From Allobosea sp. ASV33 (lineage in GTDB: Bacteria > Pseudomonadota > Alphaproteobacteria > Rhizobiales > Beijerinckiaceae), in NCBI RefSeq assembly GCF_016428755.1, contig NZ_JAELTI010000021.1, positions 1 through 63,183 of the forward strand: 63,183 nt of DNA. The letters are read 5' to 3'. Below the pieces are notes generated by a model. That model did not search any database. It saw only the letters and a program-made list of their open reading frames with translations, and was not told where the DNA came from. Made by a program: the position numbers and the translations under genes. Shown one piece after another: positions 28,650-37,138 of the stretch (its first letter is position 1; each line of letters begins with the position of its first letter).

Positions 28650-28963
28650 GCATGGCTGCGGGAGAGGCCGGCGGCCGGCTGGTTCGGCTGGCAGAGACGG
28701 ATCGTGCGCCCTTGCGCTTCTTCCTCGATGGCGCCGAGCGGCGAGCCTTGGCCGGCGATACCGTACTCAGCGCCGTGCTCTCGGTCGCGCCGGCGCTGCG
28801 CCGCTCGGAATTCGGCCTGGAGGCCCGCGCAGGCTTCTGTCTCATGGGAGCCTGCCAGGACTGCTGGATATGGCAGGAGGATGGACCAAGGCTGCGGGCG
28901 TGCTCGACGCCGTTGGCCGAAGGCATGCGTCTCCTGTCCGACGCGCCGCGAGAATGGCCATGA
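28646..28963 (+). CDS. [2Fe-2S] small subunit of opine-oxidase-type dehydrogenase
   Basis: A 105-residue ferredoxin-like protein of the HcnA/LhpF/opine-oxidase gamma type. The four presumed cluster ligands are Cys65, Cys70, Cys73 and Cys86, in the context GFCLMGACQDCW then RAC. The N-terminal part (LRFFLDGAERRALAGDTVLS) fits a plant-type [2Fe-2S] fold. It overlaps hyuB by 4 nt at its start and the alpha subunit by 4 nt at its end, a tight translational relay. It probably passes electrons between the flavins of the alpha and beta subunits. Confidence 0.87.
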   Translation: MSMAAGEAGGRLVRLAETDRAPLRFFLDGAERRALAGDTVLSAVLSVAPALRRSEFGLEARAGFCLMGACQDCWIWQEDGPRLRACSTPLAEGMRLLSDAPREWP

Positions 28964-30342
28964 GCGAGGCAGCCAAGCCTCGGGTCGTCGTCGTAGGTGC
29001 TGGGCCGGCGGGCATCCGGGCTGCCGAGGCCCTCGTCGTCGGCGGGCTGGTACCCGTCGTCATCGACGAGGGCGAGCGCGCCGGAGGCCAGATCTATCGC
29101 CGGCCGCCGCCGGGTTTCACGCGCCCGCCAGAGGCGCTCTATGGCTCGGAGACTGCCAAGGCGATCGCGCTGCATCGGAGCTTCGATTCCCTGGTGGGGG
29201 CCGGCCGCCTCGTTCATCATTCCCGCAGTTCCGTCATCGCCATTGCGGACGGGCGATTGCAGGTCATCGGCGACGCAGGCGCGCGCTGGATGTCCTATGA
29301 CCGGCTGATCCTCGCCACCGGCGCGATGGATCGCGTCATGCCCATGCCGGGCTGGGAGAATGCCGGCGTCTACGGGCTCGGCGCGATGCAGATCGCGCTG
29401 AAGGCGCAAGGCGCCGCGCTGGGGCGAAGCATCGTGCTGGCTGGCTCCGGCCCGCTGCTCACGCTGCTCGCGGTGCAATTGCTCAAGGCCGGAGGGCAGG
29501 TCGCCGCGGTCCTCGATACCGCGTCCATGCGCCAGCAATTGCGCGGCTTCTCCGGTCTTGCGGCGCGACCGCTCTTTGCCCTGCGCGGGCTGATGATGCG
29601 TCGCAGCCTTGGTCGGCTCTACCATGCCGGCGTCCGGCTGGATCGGATCGAGGCGGATGAGCGCGGCTCGGCCGTCGTGCTCTGGCGGGACGAAGCGGGC
29701 CGGAGCCAGCGCACGTCTTGCGACGCGGTCGGCCTCGGCTGGCACCTGCGGGCCGAGACGCGCCTCGCGGACCTCGCCGGCTGCGACTTCGCCTATGACG
29801 AGACCTGGCGGCAATGGCTGCCGCAGGCCGATGCCATGGGGCGGGCCGGGCGCGGCGTCTACCTCGCCGGAGACGGGCTCAGGATCCTTGGCGCCGATGG
29901 GGCGGAGGTCGCGGGGCGCCTTGCCGCTGCGGCCTGCTTGCAGGATCTCGGCTTGCCGTTCGCAGACATCTCGTCGGAGCGGCGCCGCCTTGCCCGGCTC
30001 AACCGCTTCGCGCGCGGTATCGCGGAGGCCTTTCCCTGGCCGGCGGAGGCTGCGGCCGGGTTGCCGGATGACACGGTGGTCTGCCGCTGCGAAGGCGTGA
30101 CGGCAGGCGAATTGCGCAAGACCGTCGAATTCGGTGGCGGCGAGGTCAATCGCGTCAAGTCGCTCGGGCGTGTTGGGATGGGGCGCTGCCAGGGTCGCTA
30201 TTGCGAGCTCGCCGCAGCGGAGATCGTGGCCAATGCCGCGGGCCATGCCTGCGCAGCGGCGGCGGGTCGGTTGCGCGGGCAGGCGCCGGTGAGGCCCGCC
30301 CCGATCTCTACCCTGATTCAGGACGCAGCTACAGGCGGATAG
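28960..30342 (+). CDS. FAD/NAD-binding alpha subunit with BFD-type [2Fe-2S] domain
   Basis: A 460-residue opine-oxidase/HcnB/LhpE-like alpha subunit. N-terminal dinucleotide motif VVVVGAGPAGIRAAEAL (G13, G15, G18) and the EGERAGGQIYRR loop typical of the group; second nucleotide-binding motif near SIVLAGSGPLLTLLAVQ. The C terminus has a bacterioferritin-associated-ferredoxin-like cluster site Cys375-x-Cys377 ... Cys410-x4-Cys415 (VVCRCEGVT; GRCQGRYC). An alternative ATG lies two codons upstream (28954). With the gamma subunit (28646) and the divergent beta subunit (23264) it should form an amino-acid or opine dehydrogenase. Confidence 0.87.
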   Translation: MSEAAKPRVVVVGAGPAGIRAAEALVVGGLVPVVIDEGERAGGQIYRRPPPGFTRPPEALYGSETAKAIALHRSFDSLVGAGRLVHHSRSSVIAIADGRLQVIGDAGARWMSYDRLILATGAMDRVMPMPGWENAGVYGLGAMQIALKAQGAALGRSIVLAGSGPLLTLLAVQLLKAGGQVAAVLDTASMRQQLRGFSGLAARPLFALRGLMMRRSLGRLYHAGVRLDRIEADERGSAVVLWRDEAGRSQRTSCDAVGLGWHLRAETRLADLAGCDFAYDETWRQWLPQADAMGRAGRGVYLAGDGLRILGADGAEVAGRLAAAACLQDLGLPFADISSERRRLARLNRFARGIAEAFPWPAEAAAGLPDDTVVCRCEGVTAGELRKTVEFGGGEVNRVKSLGRVGMGRCQGRYCELAAAEIVANAAGHACAAAAGRLRGQAPVRPAPISTLIQDAATGG

Positions 30343-30352
30343 CGCCGCATGT

Positions 30353-31285
30353 TCAGGTGCTGTGCGAACGATTGAGGTCCCCGCAGGCCGCGCGCAGGCA
30401 ATCGCGCATCAATTCATGGCTGGGCGAGAGCGGCCGGTCGTTGCTGGTGAGGATCGCGATCGGCACTTCGATCCGGGGTTCGAACGGGCGGGTCACGACA
30501 CCGTTGAACTGCTCCCAGGGCAGCAGGCTATCAACGATGGCGATGCCGAGCCCGTCGCGCACATAAGGCAGGGCCGTGATCGACAGGTCGATCTCGATCG
30601 CCGGCGCATAGGCGAAGTCCTCGGCCTCGGCCGCGGCCGCCAACAGGCGCCCGGGCAGGGTGTCGGCGCGATAGGAGATCAAGGTTTCGTCGCGGATATC
30701 GGCGAAGCGGACGCAGTCGAGCCCCGCCAGCCGATGCTCGGCCGAGACGACGCAGACCAGCGTGGCACGCCCCACCGTCTCGGCATGAATGCCGGCATGG
30801 GGCAGGTTGTTCATGGCGATGCCCAGCGACACTTCGCCGTTGCGCAGCATCTCGACGATCGACGTCTGGGAGGCGATCAGCGAGCGCACCACGATCTCGG
30901 GATGGGCCTCCCTGAAGGCGGTGAGGGCGCGCGGCACGATCGACATCGACGGGGGCGCCGAAGCGGCGAGCCGGACGAGGCCGGTGCGGCCATGGCGCAT
31001 GTCGATCGTCCGGCGGCGGAGCGCATCCAGCTCGCCGAAGATATGCTCGGCCTGGGAGTAGAGCTCCTCCGCCTCCTGCGTCGGCACCAGCCGGCCGCGC
31101 ACGCGGTTGAACAGCTTGAAGCCGAGCTGGTCCTCGGCATGAAGCAGGATCTGGCTCAGGGCAGGCTGCGAGATGTTCAGCATCGCGGCCGCGCCGGTGA
31201 CCGTGCCGCAGCGCATCAGCGTGCAGAAGACTTCGAGTTGGCGCGCCCGCATCTGTCGTCCCATCAACGGCGATAGCGCAGACAT
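30353..31285 (-). CDS. LysR-family transcriptional regulator
   Basis: A 310-residue LysR regulator. The N-terminal winged helix-turn-helix spans about residues 14-72 (QLEVFCTLMRCGTVTGAAAM, then NISQPALSQILLHAEDQLG). The effector-binding domain is about 100-300. It is the last gene of the leftward set that contains an FAD oxidoreductase (31341) and a polar amino acid importer, and it is also convergent with the hyu/dehydrogenase operon, stops 10 nt apart. It could control either set; being co-directional with the importer set favours that one. No operator was identified. Confidence 0.9.
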   Translation of the reverse strand: MSALSPLMGRQMRARQLEVFCTLMRCGTVTGAAAMLNISQPALSQILLHAEDQLGFKLFNRVRGRLVPTQEAEELYSQAEHIFGELDALRRRTIDMRHGRTGLVRLAASAPPSMSIVPRALTAFREAHPEIVVRSLIASQTSIVEMLRNGEVSLGIAMNNLPHAGIHAETVGRATLVCVVSAEHRLAGLDCVRFADIRDETLISYRADTLPGRLLAAAAEAEDFAYAPAIEIDLSITALPYVRDGLGIAIVDSLLPWEQFNGVVTRPFEPRIEVPIAILTSNDRPLSPSHELMRDCLRAACGDLNRSHST

Positions 31286-31340
31286 CGCCGCCGCCGGCTC
31301 CGATGTCCAGTCTCAAGCGTCTCTGGGATTCCTCCCCGGT

Positions 31341-32651
31341 CTATCGCTGGTCCCAGCGATCCCGCATTTCGTAGAACAGTACGGCCAGCGGCAGGAACCA
31401 GGGCTTGCCGTAATAGAGCGGGCGGCTGCGGAAGGGCAGATCGGCATAGGCGCTGGGCTGTCCCGTATCGCCGAGCATCCGCTGCGCGATCTTGTGGCCG
31501 AGCCAGCTCGCTCGCGCGATGCCGGTGCCGTTATAGCCGCAGGCGTAGAAGATGCCCTCCTGCTCGCCGAGATGCGGCAGCTTGTCGAAAGTGAAGCCGG
31601 TCTGGCCGTGCCAGTAATGCGTGATCGGCGTCCGTTCCAGCTCGGGAAAGACCTGCAGCATCTGCTTGCGCAGATGCGCGGCATTGGCGTGGGCGACAGT
31701 CTCGCCGTTCACCTTGAGCACCCGGCCGCCGAACAGAATGCGCGTCCCGTCGGGCGAGGGGCGATAATAGGTCACGACGCGCTGGCTGCCCGCCAGCATG
31801 CGCCGCTTCGGCATGAGGCGATCCATCACCTCGGCCGGGAGCTGGCCGGTCGCGATCAGCGCGCTGCGGATGGGAATGATGCGCCGCTGCAGGAAGGGCA
31901 GCAGCGTGCCGGTATAGCCGTTGGTCGCGAGGAGAAGCTGCTTCGCCGCGGTCTTTCGCTCGCCCACAGAGAGATTGAACCCGCTGCCTTGCGGCGAGAT
32001 CGCCGTGACCCGGGCGCCGCTGACGATCTGCACGTCGAGCCGCCGCGCGGCTTCGGCGAGACCGGCGACATAGCGGGCCGGATGCAGGCCGGCATAGCCC
32101 GGCATGGCGAGGCCGCCATGATAGAGTTCGGTGCCGATCTCGCTTTGCTGCTCGGCCCGCGGCACCAGATAGGCATCGCAGGGCATGACCTGCCGGATGC
32201 GGTCGAGATTGCGCCCCATCGCCTCGTAGAGACGCGGTGTCATCGCCCCCCGGAAATAGCCGACCACCGCCAGATCGCAGTCGATGGCCTCCCGCGCCAC
32301 CACATCCTTGACATGCTGCAAGGCGAGAAAACTCTCCTCGACGATGGCGCGCGCCTTGTCCGGGCCATAGGCCATCGCGGTGTCGAAGGTCGCCCAGCCG
32401 GGGCCGAGCATCCCGCCATTGCGGGAGGAGGCGCCCCAGCCCGGCGCTTCCGCGTCCAGCACGGTCACCTGCTTGCCGGCGCGCGCCAGGGTCAGCGCGG
32501 CGTTGAGCCCGGTGAAGCCCGCGCCGACGATGGTGACCTCGCTCTGTGCCGGAAGTTCTGCCGGGGCCTGCCCTGCAGGCCTCGCGGCGTCCCACCAATA
32601 GGGCGTGTCGACCGCGTCGTCGCTGAAGAACGGACCGGACAGGCGTGCCAT
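31341..32651 (-). CDS. FAD-binding oxidoreductase, PuuB-like (DAO family)
   Basis: A 436-residue DAO-fold flavoprotein resembling gamma-glutamylputrescine oxidase and related amine/amino-acid oxidases. FAD motif VTIVGAGFTGLNAALTLARA (about residues 39-58) with the acidic ribose contact in VLDAE. A SSRNGGMLGPGW loop follows, and the C-terminal flavin contact is CGYNGTGIARASWLGHK. No signal peptide, so cytosolic. It starts 11 nt after the ATPase stop of the polar amino acid importer, so it probably oxidises what that importer brings in. The exact amine or amino acid is not determined. Confidence 0.85.
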   Translation of the reverse strand: MARLSGPFFSDDAVDTPYWWDAARPAGQAPAELPAQSEVTIVGAGFTGLNAALTLARAGKQVTVLDAEAPGWGASSRNGGMLGPGWATFDTAMAYGPDKARAIVEESFLALQHVKDVVAREAIDCDLAVVGYFRGAMTPRLYEAMGRNLDRIRQVMPCDAYLVPRAEQQSEIGTELYHGGLAMPGYAGLHPARYVAGLAEAARRLDVQIVSGARVTAISPQGSGFNLSVGERKTAAKQLLLATNGYTGTLLPFLQRRIIPIRSALIATGQLPAEVMDRLMPKRRMLAGSQRVVTYYRPSPDGTRILFGGRVLKVNGETVAHANAAHLRKQMLQVFPELERTPITHYWHGQTGFTFDKLPHLGEQEGIFYACGYNGTGIARASWLGHKIAQRMLGDTGQPSAYADLPFRSRPLYYGKPWFLPLAVLFYEMRDRWDQR

Positions 32652-32662
32652 GCGCGTAACCC

Positions 32663-33397
32663 TCAGGATGGCAGGATGCGCCGCAGGAAATCCTGCGTTC
32701 GCGGATGTTGCGGCCGGCTCAGCACGGCTTCGGGCGAGCCCTGTTCGACGAGGACGCCGCCATCGAGGAACAGCACGCGGTCCGCGACCTCGCGGGCAAA
32801 CCCCATCTCATGGGTGACGACGACCATCGTCATGCCCTCGTCGGCAAGCGAGCGCATGACGGCGAGGACCTCTCCCACGAGCTCCGGGTCGAGCGCCGAA
32901 GTCGGCTCGTCGAACAGGATCGCATCGGGCTTCATGCCGAGCGCCCGCGCAATCGCGACGCGCTGCTGCTGGCCGCCGGAGAGTTGGGCCGGATAGGCAT
33001 CGATCTTGGCGCCGAGCCCGACCCGCATGAGCAGCTCGCGCGAGCGCGCCAGAACCTCCTCGCGCGGCTCTTTCTTCACGAAGATTGGGCCTTCCGCGAC
33101 GTTTTCCAGTGCCGTCCGATGCGGGAACAGGTTGAAGCGCTGGAAGACCATGGCGACGCGGGTCCGCACCTGTCGGATGCGCGAGGAGGCGGTGTCGACC
33201 CGCTCGCCATGCACGGTGATCTCGCCGCCCTGATAGGTCTCCAGGCCGTTGATGCAGCGCAGGAGCGTCGATTTGCCGGAGCCGGACGGCCCGATAATGC
33301 AGACCACTTCACCCTTCTCGACCGCGAAGGAGACGTCGTGGATGACCTCGAGCGTGCCGAAGGATTTTCGGATGTTGCGCAGTTCGATGATGCTCAT
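32663..33397 (-). CDS. polar amino acid ABC importer ATPase (GlnQ type)
   Basis: A 244-residue ATPase of the polar amino acid uptake class. Walker [10 protein letters not shown] (about residues 36-44), Q-loop [11 protein letters not shown], signature [16 protein letters not shown], Walker [15 protein letters not shown] and the switch His in [10 protein letters not shown]. Its start overlaps the permease stop by 4 nt. Order along the leftward operon: binding protein, permease, ATPase, FAD oxidoreductase, LysR. Confidence 0.93.
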   Translation of the reverse strand: MSIIELRNIRKSFGTLEVIHDVSFAVEKGEVVCIIGPSGSGKSTLLRCINGLETYQGGEITVHGERVDTASSRIRQVRTRVAMVFQRFNLFPHRTALENVAEGPIFVKKEPREEVLARSRELLMRVGLGAKIDAYPAQLSGGQQQRVAIARALGMKPDAILFDEPTSALDPELVGEVLAVMRSLADEGMTMVVVTHEMGFAREVADRVLFLDGGVLVEQGSPEAVLSRPQHPRTQDFLRRILPS

Positions 33398-34050
33398 CGG
33401 GCCTGCCTCATGCGGCGTTCGAGCCAGCTATTGAAGGCCGTGAGCGGCAGGCTCATGGCAAGGTAGATCAGCGCCACGAGCGTGAAGATCGTGGTGTTCT
33501 CGAAGGTCGATGATGCCAGGAGCTTGCCCTGCAGCGAAAGCTCCGCGACCGTGATCGTCGAGGCCAGCGAGGAATCCTTGAGCAGCATGACCATCGTGCT
33601 GCCATAGGGCGGCAGCGCCACGCGGATCGCCTGGGGCAGCACGACGCGCCGCATCAGCAGCCCCCAGCCCATGCCGATCGAGAGCGCCGCTTCCGTCTGC
33701 CCGCGGTCGATGGCTTCGATGCCGGCGCGGAAGACCTCGGCCATGTAGGGCGAATAGGCGATGCCGAGCCCGATGACGGCCGCCTGCACGGCGCTCAGCG
33801 ACAGGCCGAGATCCGGCAGCACGAAATAGATGTAGAACAGGGTGACGATGCCGGGGATGCCGCGCACGATCACGATGATCGTGCGCGCCGTCCAGGCGAG
33901 CGGCGCGATACCGCTCACCCGCATGAAGGCCCAGGCCAGGCCGAGCACCGTCGCGAGGACGAAGGCGCCGAGCGTGACCAGGATCGTGAGGTAGACGCCC
34001 TGCATCAGGATCGGCAGATACGTCGGAACCTGGCTGAGAAAATGCGTCAT
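33394..34050 (-). CDS. polar amino acid ABC importer permease (HisM/GlnP type)
   Basis: A 218-residue permease with about five membrane segments and the EAA coupling motif in [20 protein letters not shown] (around residues 120-139). Typical family sequence [20 protein letters not shown] is present. As the only permease of the set it probably works as a homodimer. The 22-nt gap to the binding-protein gene and the 4-nt overlap with the ATPase show co-transcription. Confidence 0.92.
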   Translation of the reverse strand: MTHFLSQVPTYLPILMQGVYLTILVTLGAFVLATVLGLAWAFMRVSGIAPLAWTARTIIVIVRGIPGIVTLFYIYFVLPDLGLSLSAVQAAVIGLGIAYSPYMAEVFRAGIEAIDRGQTEAALSIGMGWGLLMRRVVLPQAIRVALPPYGSTMVMLLKDSSLASTITVAELSLQGKLLASSTFENTTIFTLVALIYLAMSLPLTAFNSWLERRMRQAR

Positions 34051-34072
34051 GGCTGGCAGGAATGGCGCGCGC

Positions 34073-34819
34073 TCAGAGACCCCATTTCTTCAGGATCGTG
34101 TCGAAGCGGCCATCCTTCTTCATGTTCGCAAGGCTGGTGTCGATCTTCGCCAGCAGCTCGGCATTGCCTTGCTTCACGGCGATGTTGATCGGGCCCGGCA
34201 CGGACGGCTTGTAGGACTTGACCAACCGCAGTTGCGGGAAGCGCCCCTGCGCCAGGTTGTAGGCCAGGATCGGATAGTCGCCGATACCGGCGTCGAGGCG
34301 GCCGTTGGAAACGTCGCGCAGGATGTCGGGCAGGCTGTCATAGGCGTTGACCTCGGCCGGCGCCCCCGACGCCTTGAGGGCGTCGATATAGCGGGTGCCG
34401 ATCTGGCCGCCGACCTTCTTGCCCTTGAGATCCTCGAAGCCGACATAGTCCTTGGCGTCGTCGGACTTGACCACGAGGCCCTCGCCATAGGCGTAAACGT
34501 CCTGGCTGAAGTCGACGACCTTGGCGCGCTCGGGCGAGCCGTACATGGCGGCGGAAATGATATCGATCTTGCCCGAGGTCAGGGCGGCGATCAGCGTCGA
34601 GAACTGCATCGGCTGGATCTCGACCTTGAAGCCGGCATCCTTGCCGATCTCCTCGATGACATCGACCATCATGCCCTGGATGGTGTTGGTCTTCGCGTCG
34701 AGGAAGGTGAAGGGCGTACCGGTGGGCGTCGAGCCGACCTTGTAGACCGTTTGCGCCTGGGCGGTCGCAGCAGCGACCATCATGCCGAGCGCTGCAACCG
34801 TTGTTCTGAACCCGATCAT
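34073..34819 (-). CDS. polar amino acid ABC importer binding protein
   Basis: A 248-residue periplasmic class II binding protein (SBP_bac_3). Signal peptide about residues 1-22 (MIGFRTTVAALGMMVAAATA, cleavage near AQA/Q), then the family opening YKVGSTPTGTPFTFLD, GMMVDVIEEIGKDAGFKVE and the SGKIDIISAAM segment. The ATG at 34819 is chosen because a GGGGAA site precedes it by 4-5 nt; ATGs at 34831 and 34870 are in frame but extend the basic leader. Ligand unknown; cationic or polar amino acids, opines or betaines are possible. The 144-nt gap upstream (34820-34963) may hold a promoter. Confidence 0.9.
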   Translation of the reverse strand: MIGFRTTVAALGMMVAAATAQAQTVYKVGSTPTGTPFTFLDAKTNTIQGMMVDVIEEIGKDAGFKVEIQPMQFSTLIAALTSGKIDIISAAMYGSPERAKVVDFSQDVYAYGEGLVVKSDDAKDYVGFEDLKGKKVGGQIGTRYIDALKASGAPAEVNAYDSLPDILRDVSNGRLDAGIGDYPILAYNLAQGRFPQLRLVKSYKPSVPGPINIAVKQGNAELLAKIDTSLANMKKDGRFDTILKKWGL

Positions 34820-34963
34820 CCCATTCCCCATTTTTGCTTCGTGGACACCCGGTTGTCCGCGCCGGGCCATGCAGCATCCGTACCGGCCGGAGCGAGCGAC
34901 AAGACGAATTCATGTCGGACCCATAAGACGGACTTATGCGGTCCGATGCGGGCAGGGTGGCAG

Positions 34964-36289
34964 CTAGAACTCGGCCACCTTGCCGAAGGCGGAGCCCTCC
35001 AGCCGCTCCGGCCGATAGGGCCTGGGATCGACGATCGGTTTCGCGCCGGTGACGATATCCGCTATCATGTGGCCGGCGCCGGGGCCGATGCCGAAGCCGT
35101 GGCCGCTGAACCCCGCTGCCAGGATGAAGCCTGGCAGGCCGGCGAGCTCGCCGATGGCGGGCACGCCGTCCGGCGTTGAGTCGATATAGCCGGCCCAGCG
35201 TGCCGCGACCGGCACGGATTTGAGGGCCGGCAGCAGGGCCTGGGCGCGGGCATGGGTCTCGGCGATCTGGCTCGGATCGGGCGTCGGGTCGAGGATGCGC
35301 CGGGCTTCCATCGGCGTCGGCGCGTCGAGCTTCCAACGGCCGAGCGTTTCATGGCCGGATGTCCAGCCTTCGAGCCCGCCGATGGCGAGGTTGCGCCAGC
35401 GCCGCATGAACATCGGCACGAACTGGCGAGCGAAACGCAATTGCTGCGGCGTGGGATCGACGCGGGCGCCGCCGCTGATCGCCAGCGTGTAGCCGCCATC
35501 GCTGCGACGCGTCACCGAGACTGCGGCCGTATGCAGCGCGTCGGGCAGGCCGGCAGCGCCGGGCGCGACGGACAGAATCGACGAGCGCACAGAGGATTGC
35601 GGGAAGCGGATGCCGTACTGGTTGAGGAAGGACGAGGCCCAAGCGCCACCCGCGTGGATGACCGTCCCCGTGCGGATCGTGCCCTTCTCGGTCACGACGG
35701 CCGAGACGCGTCCGCCCGCCGTCTCGAGCCCGCGCGCGGCACAGAATTGATGCACGCTGCCGCCGGCCTTGAGGATGCCGCGCGCGATCATCGGCGCGGC
35801 GCGGGCAGGGTCGGCGGTGCCGTCCGAGGGCGAGAACACGCCGCCCTTCCAGCGCTTGCCGGTCGCGCTGCCGCGAGCCGAAGCTTCCTCGGTGGTGAGC
35901 ATATGGGTGACGACGCCTTCGCCGACGGCGAAATCGCGCCATTTCGCCCAGGCCGCCAGTTGCGCGTCGTCATCGCTCAGATAGAGCAGGCCGCAGCGCC
36001 GGAAGCCGAGATCCTCTCCGATCTCCTCGGCGAAGCGATCCCAGAGCGTGAGGCTTTCCGTCGCCATCGGCAGCTCGCGGGCATCGCGATTCTGCTGCCG
36101 GCACCAGCCCCAGTTGCGGCTCGACTGCTCGGCGCCGATGCGGCCCTTCTCGACGAGCGCGACCTTCACGCCGCGGCGCGCGAGATAGTAACCCGCCGAG
36201 ACGCCGACGATGCCGCCGCCGATGATGACGACATCGGCACGCTCGGGCAGGGCGGGGCTGGTCTCGATCTCGGACAGTGGCGCTGGCAT
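34964..36289 (-). CDS. FAD-dependent oxidoreductase (DAO family)
   Basis: A 441-residue DAO-fold oxidase. FAD motif VVIIGGGIVGVSAGYYLARR (about residues 20-39) and VEKG; the SSRNWGWCRQQNRDARELPM loop shortly after; C-terminal GFSGHGFGIGPGAGH. It lies upstream of the amino acid importer on the same strand and divergent from an Lrp regulator, with 218 nt between the starts. A GGAG ribosome site precedes the ATG. It could act with the importer on the same substrate. It is one of four DAO-type flavoproteins in the region and not a close copy of the others. Confidence 0.86.
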   Translation of the reverse strand: MPAPLSEIETSPALPERADVVIIGGGIVGVSAGYYLARRGVKVALVEKGRIGAEQSSRNWGWCRQQNRDARELPMATESLTLWDRFAEEIGEDLGFRRCGLLYLSDDDAQLAAWAKWRDFAVGEGVVTHMLTTEEASARGSATGKRWKGGVFSPSDGTADPARAAPMIARGILKAGGSVHQFCAARGLETAGGRVSAVVTEKGTIRTGTVIHAGGAWASSFLNQYGIRFPQSSVRSSILSVAPGAAGLPDALHTAAVSVTRRSDGGYTLAISGGARVDPTPQQLRFARQFVPMFMRRWRNLAIGGLEGWTSGHETLGRWKLDAPTPMEARRILDPTPDPSQIAETHARAQALLPALKSVPVAARWAGYIDSTPDGVPAIGELAGLPGFILAAGFSGHGFGIGPGAGHMIADIVTGAKPIVDPRPYRPERLEGSAFGKVAEF

Positions 36290-36507
36290 CGCGGTCTCCT
36301 TGCGGAGAGGAGACTATCCGCCGGCCACCGGGCATGTGCACCGCAGATCGGATCGCCGCAGCATTTCATTCCGTTTCGACAGCCTGATTCTGCCATCGCT
36401 TGCGCCCGGCACCTGTTAGACACGGTGCAGCGTTCGCGGCATGATCTGCTGCCGGAGTGCCCGCTGGAAGGCGCGGCGTGGCCATCCGTCGATCGAAGGG
36501 GACACCG
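36290..36507. promoter_or_regulatory. divergent promoter region, FAD oxidase / Lrp regulator
   Basis: 218 nt between divergent starts with no ORF. Lrp-family regulators commonly act on divergently placed targets, so this gap is the most likely operator region for the Lrp protein at 36508. No clean Lrp palindrome could be defined by eye. Confidence 0.45.
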
Positions 36508-36996
36508 ATGAAGCTTGACCAGATCGACATCAAGATCCTCTACGAGCTGCAGAAGAACGGCCGGATCACCAATGTCGAGCTGGCCGAGCTGGTGAACCTG
36601 TCGCCGAGCCCCTGCCTGATGCGCGTCAAGAAGCTGCAGCAGGACGGCTACATCACCGGCTATTCCGCCCGCATCAATATCGGCAAGCTCGGCCAGACGC
36701 TGACGGTTTTCACCGAGGTGACGCTCAAGAACCATCGGCAGATCGATTTCGCGCGCTTCCTTGCCGCCATCGAGAAGCTCGACCAGGTGATCGAGTGCCA
36801 TCTCGTCTCCGGCGGCTACGACTATCTGGTCAAATTCGTGACCAGCGGCATCATCGAATACCAGACGCTGATGGAGCGGCTGATCGACCTCGATATCGGC
36901 ATCGACAAGTATTTCAGCTTCGTCGTGCTGAAATCGCCGATCGTGAAGCCGCATATGCCGCTGACCAGCCTGTTTCCTGTCACGGCGACCAGTTAG
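36508..36996 (+). CDS. Lrp/AsnC-family transcriptional regulator
   Basis: A 162-residue Lrp-type regulator. N-terminal helix-turn-helix (LDQIDIKILYELQKNGRITN, then VELAELVNLSPSPCLMRVKKL, about residues 3-45) and a C-terminal RAM ligand-binding domain (about 65-150; VSGGYDYLVKFV). The ATG at 36508 gives the standard family N terminus MKLDQIDIKIL; the in-frame ATG at 36457 adds 17 unconserved residues. It is divergent from an FAD oxidoreductase that precedes an amino acid importer, the usual setting for local Lrp control by an amino acid. Confidence 0.93.
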   Translation: MKLDQIDIKILYELQKNGRITNVELAELVNLSPSPCLMRVKKLQQDGYITGYSARINIGKLGQTLTVFTEVTLKNHRQIDFARFLAAIEKLDQVIECHLVSGGYDYLVKFVTSGIIEYQTLMERLIDLDIGIDKYFSFVVLKSPIVKPHMPLTSLFPVTATS

Positions 36997-37027
36997 GCCC
37001 AGCCGATCTCGCGCGGAAACAGGCGCT

Positions 37028-37120
37028 CATCCCGGGCTTGACCCGGGATCCATCGGAGAATGCAGATCTTATGATGGATTCCGGATCGGCGCCGCTTCGC
37101 GGCTTGTCCGGAATGGCGGC
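37028..37120. repeat. palindromic intergenic repeat
   Basis: Contains the hairpin ATCCCGGG-cttga-CCCGGGAT (37029-37049), sharing the CGGG-CTTGA-CCCG core of the 6849 and 10676 elements, and a second inverted segment (GATTCCGGATC ... TGTCCGGAATGGCGG). It lies between the convergent Lrp gene (stop 36996) and the oligopeptide ABC ATPase (stop 37139). Confidence 0.68.
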
Positions 37121-37138
37121 GTGCTTCCTTGCGAAAGC

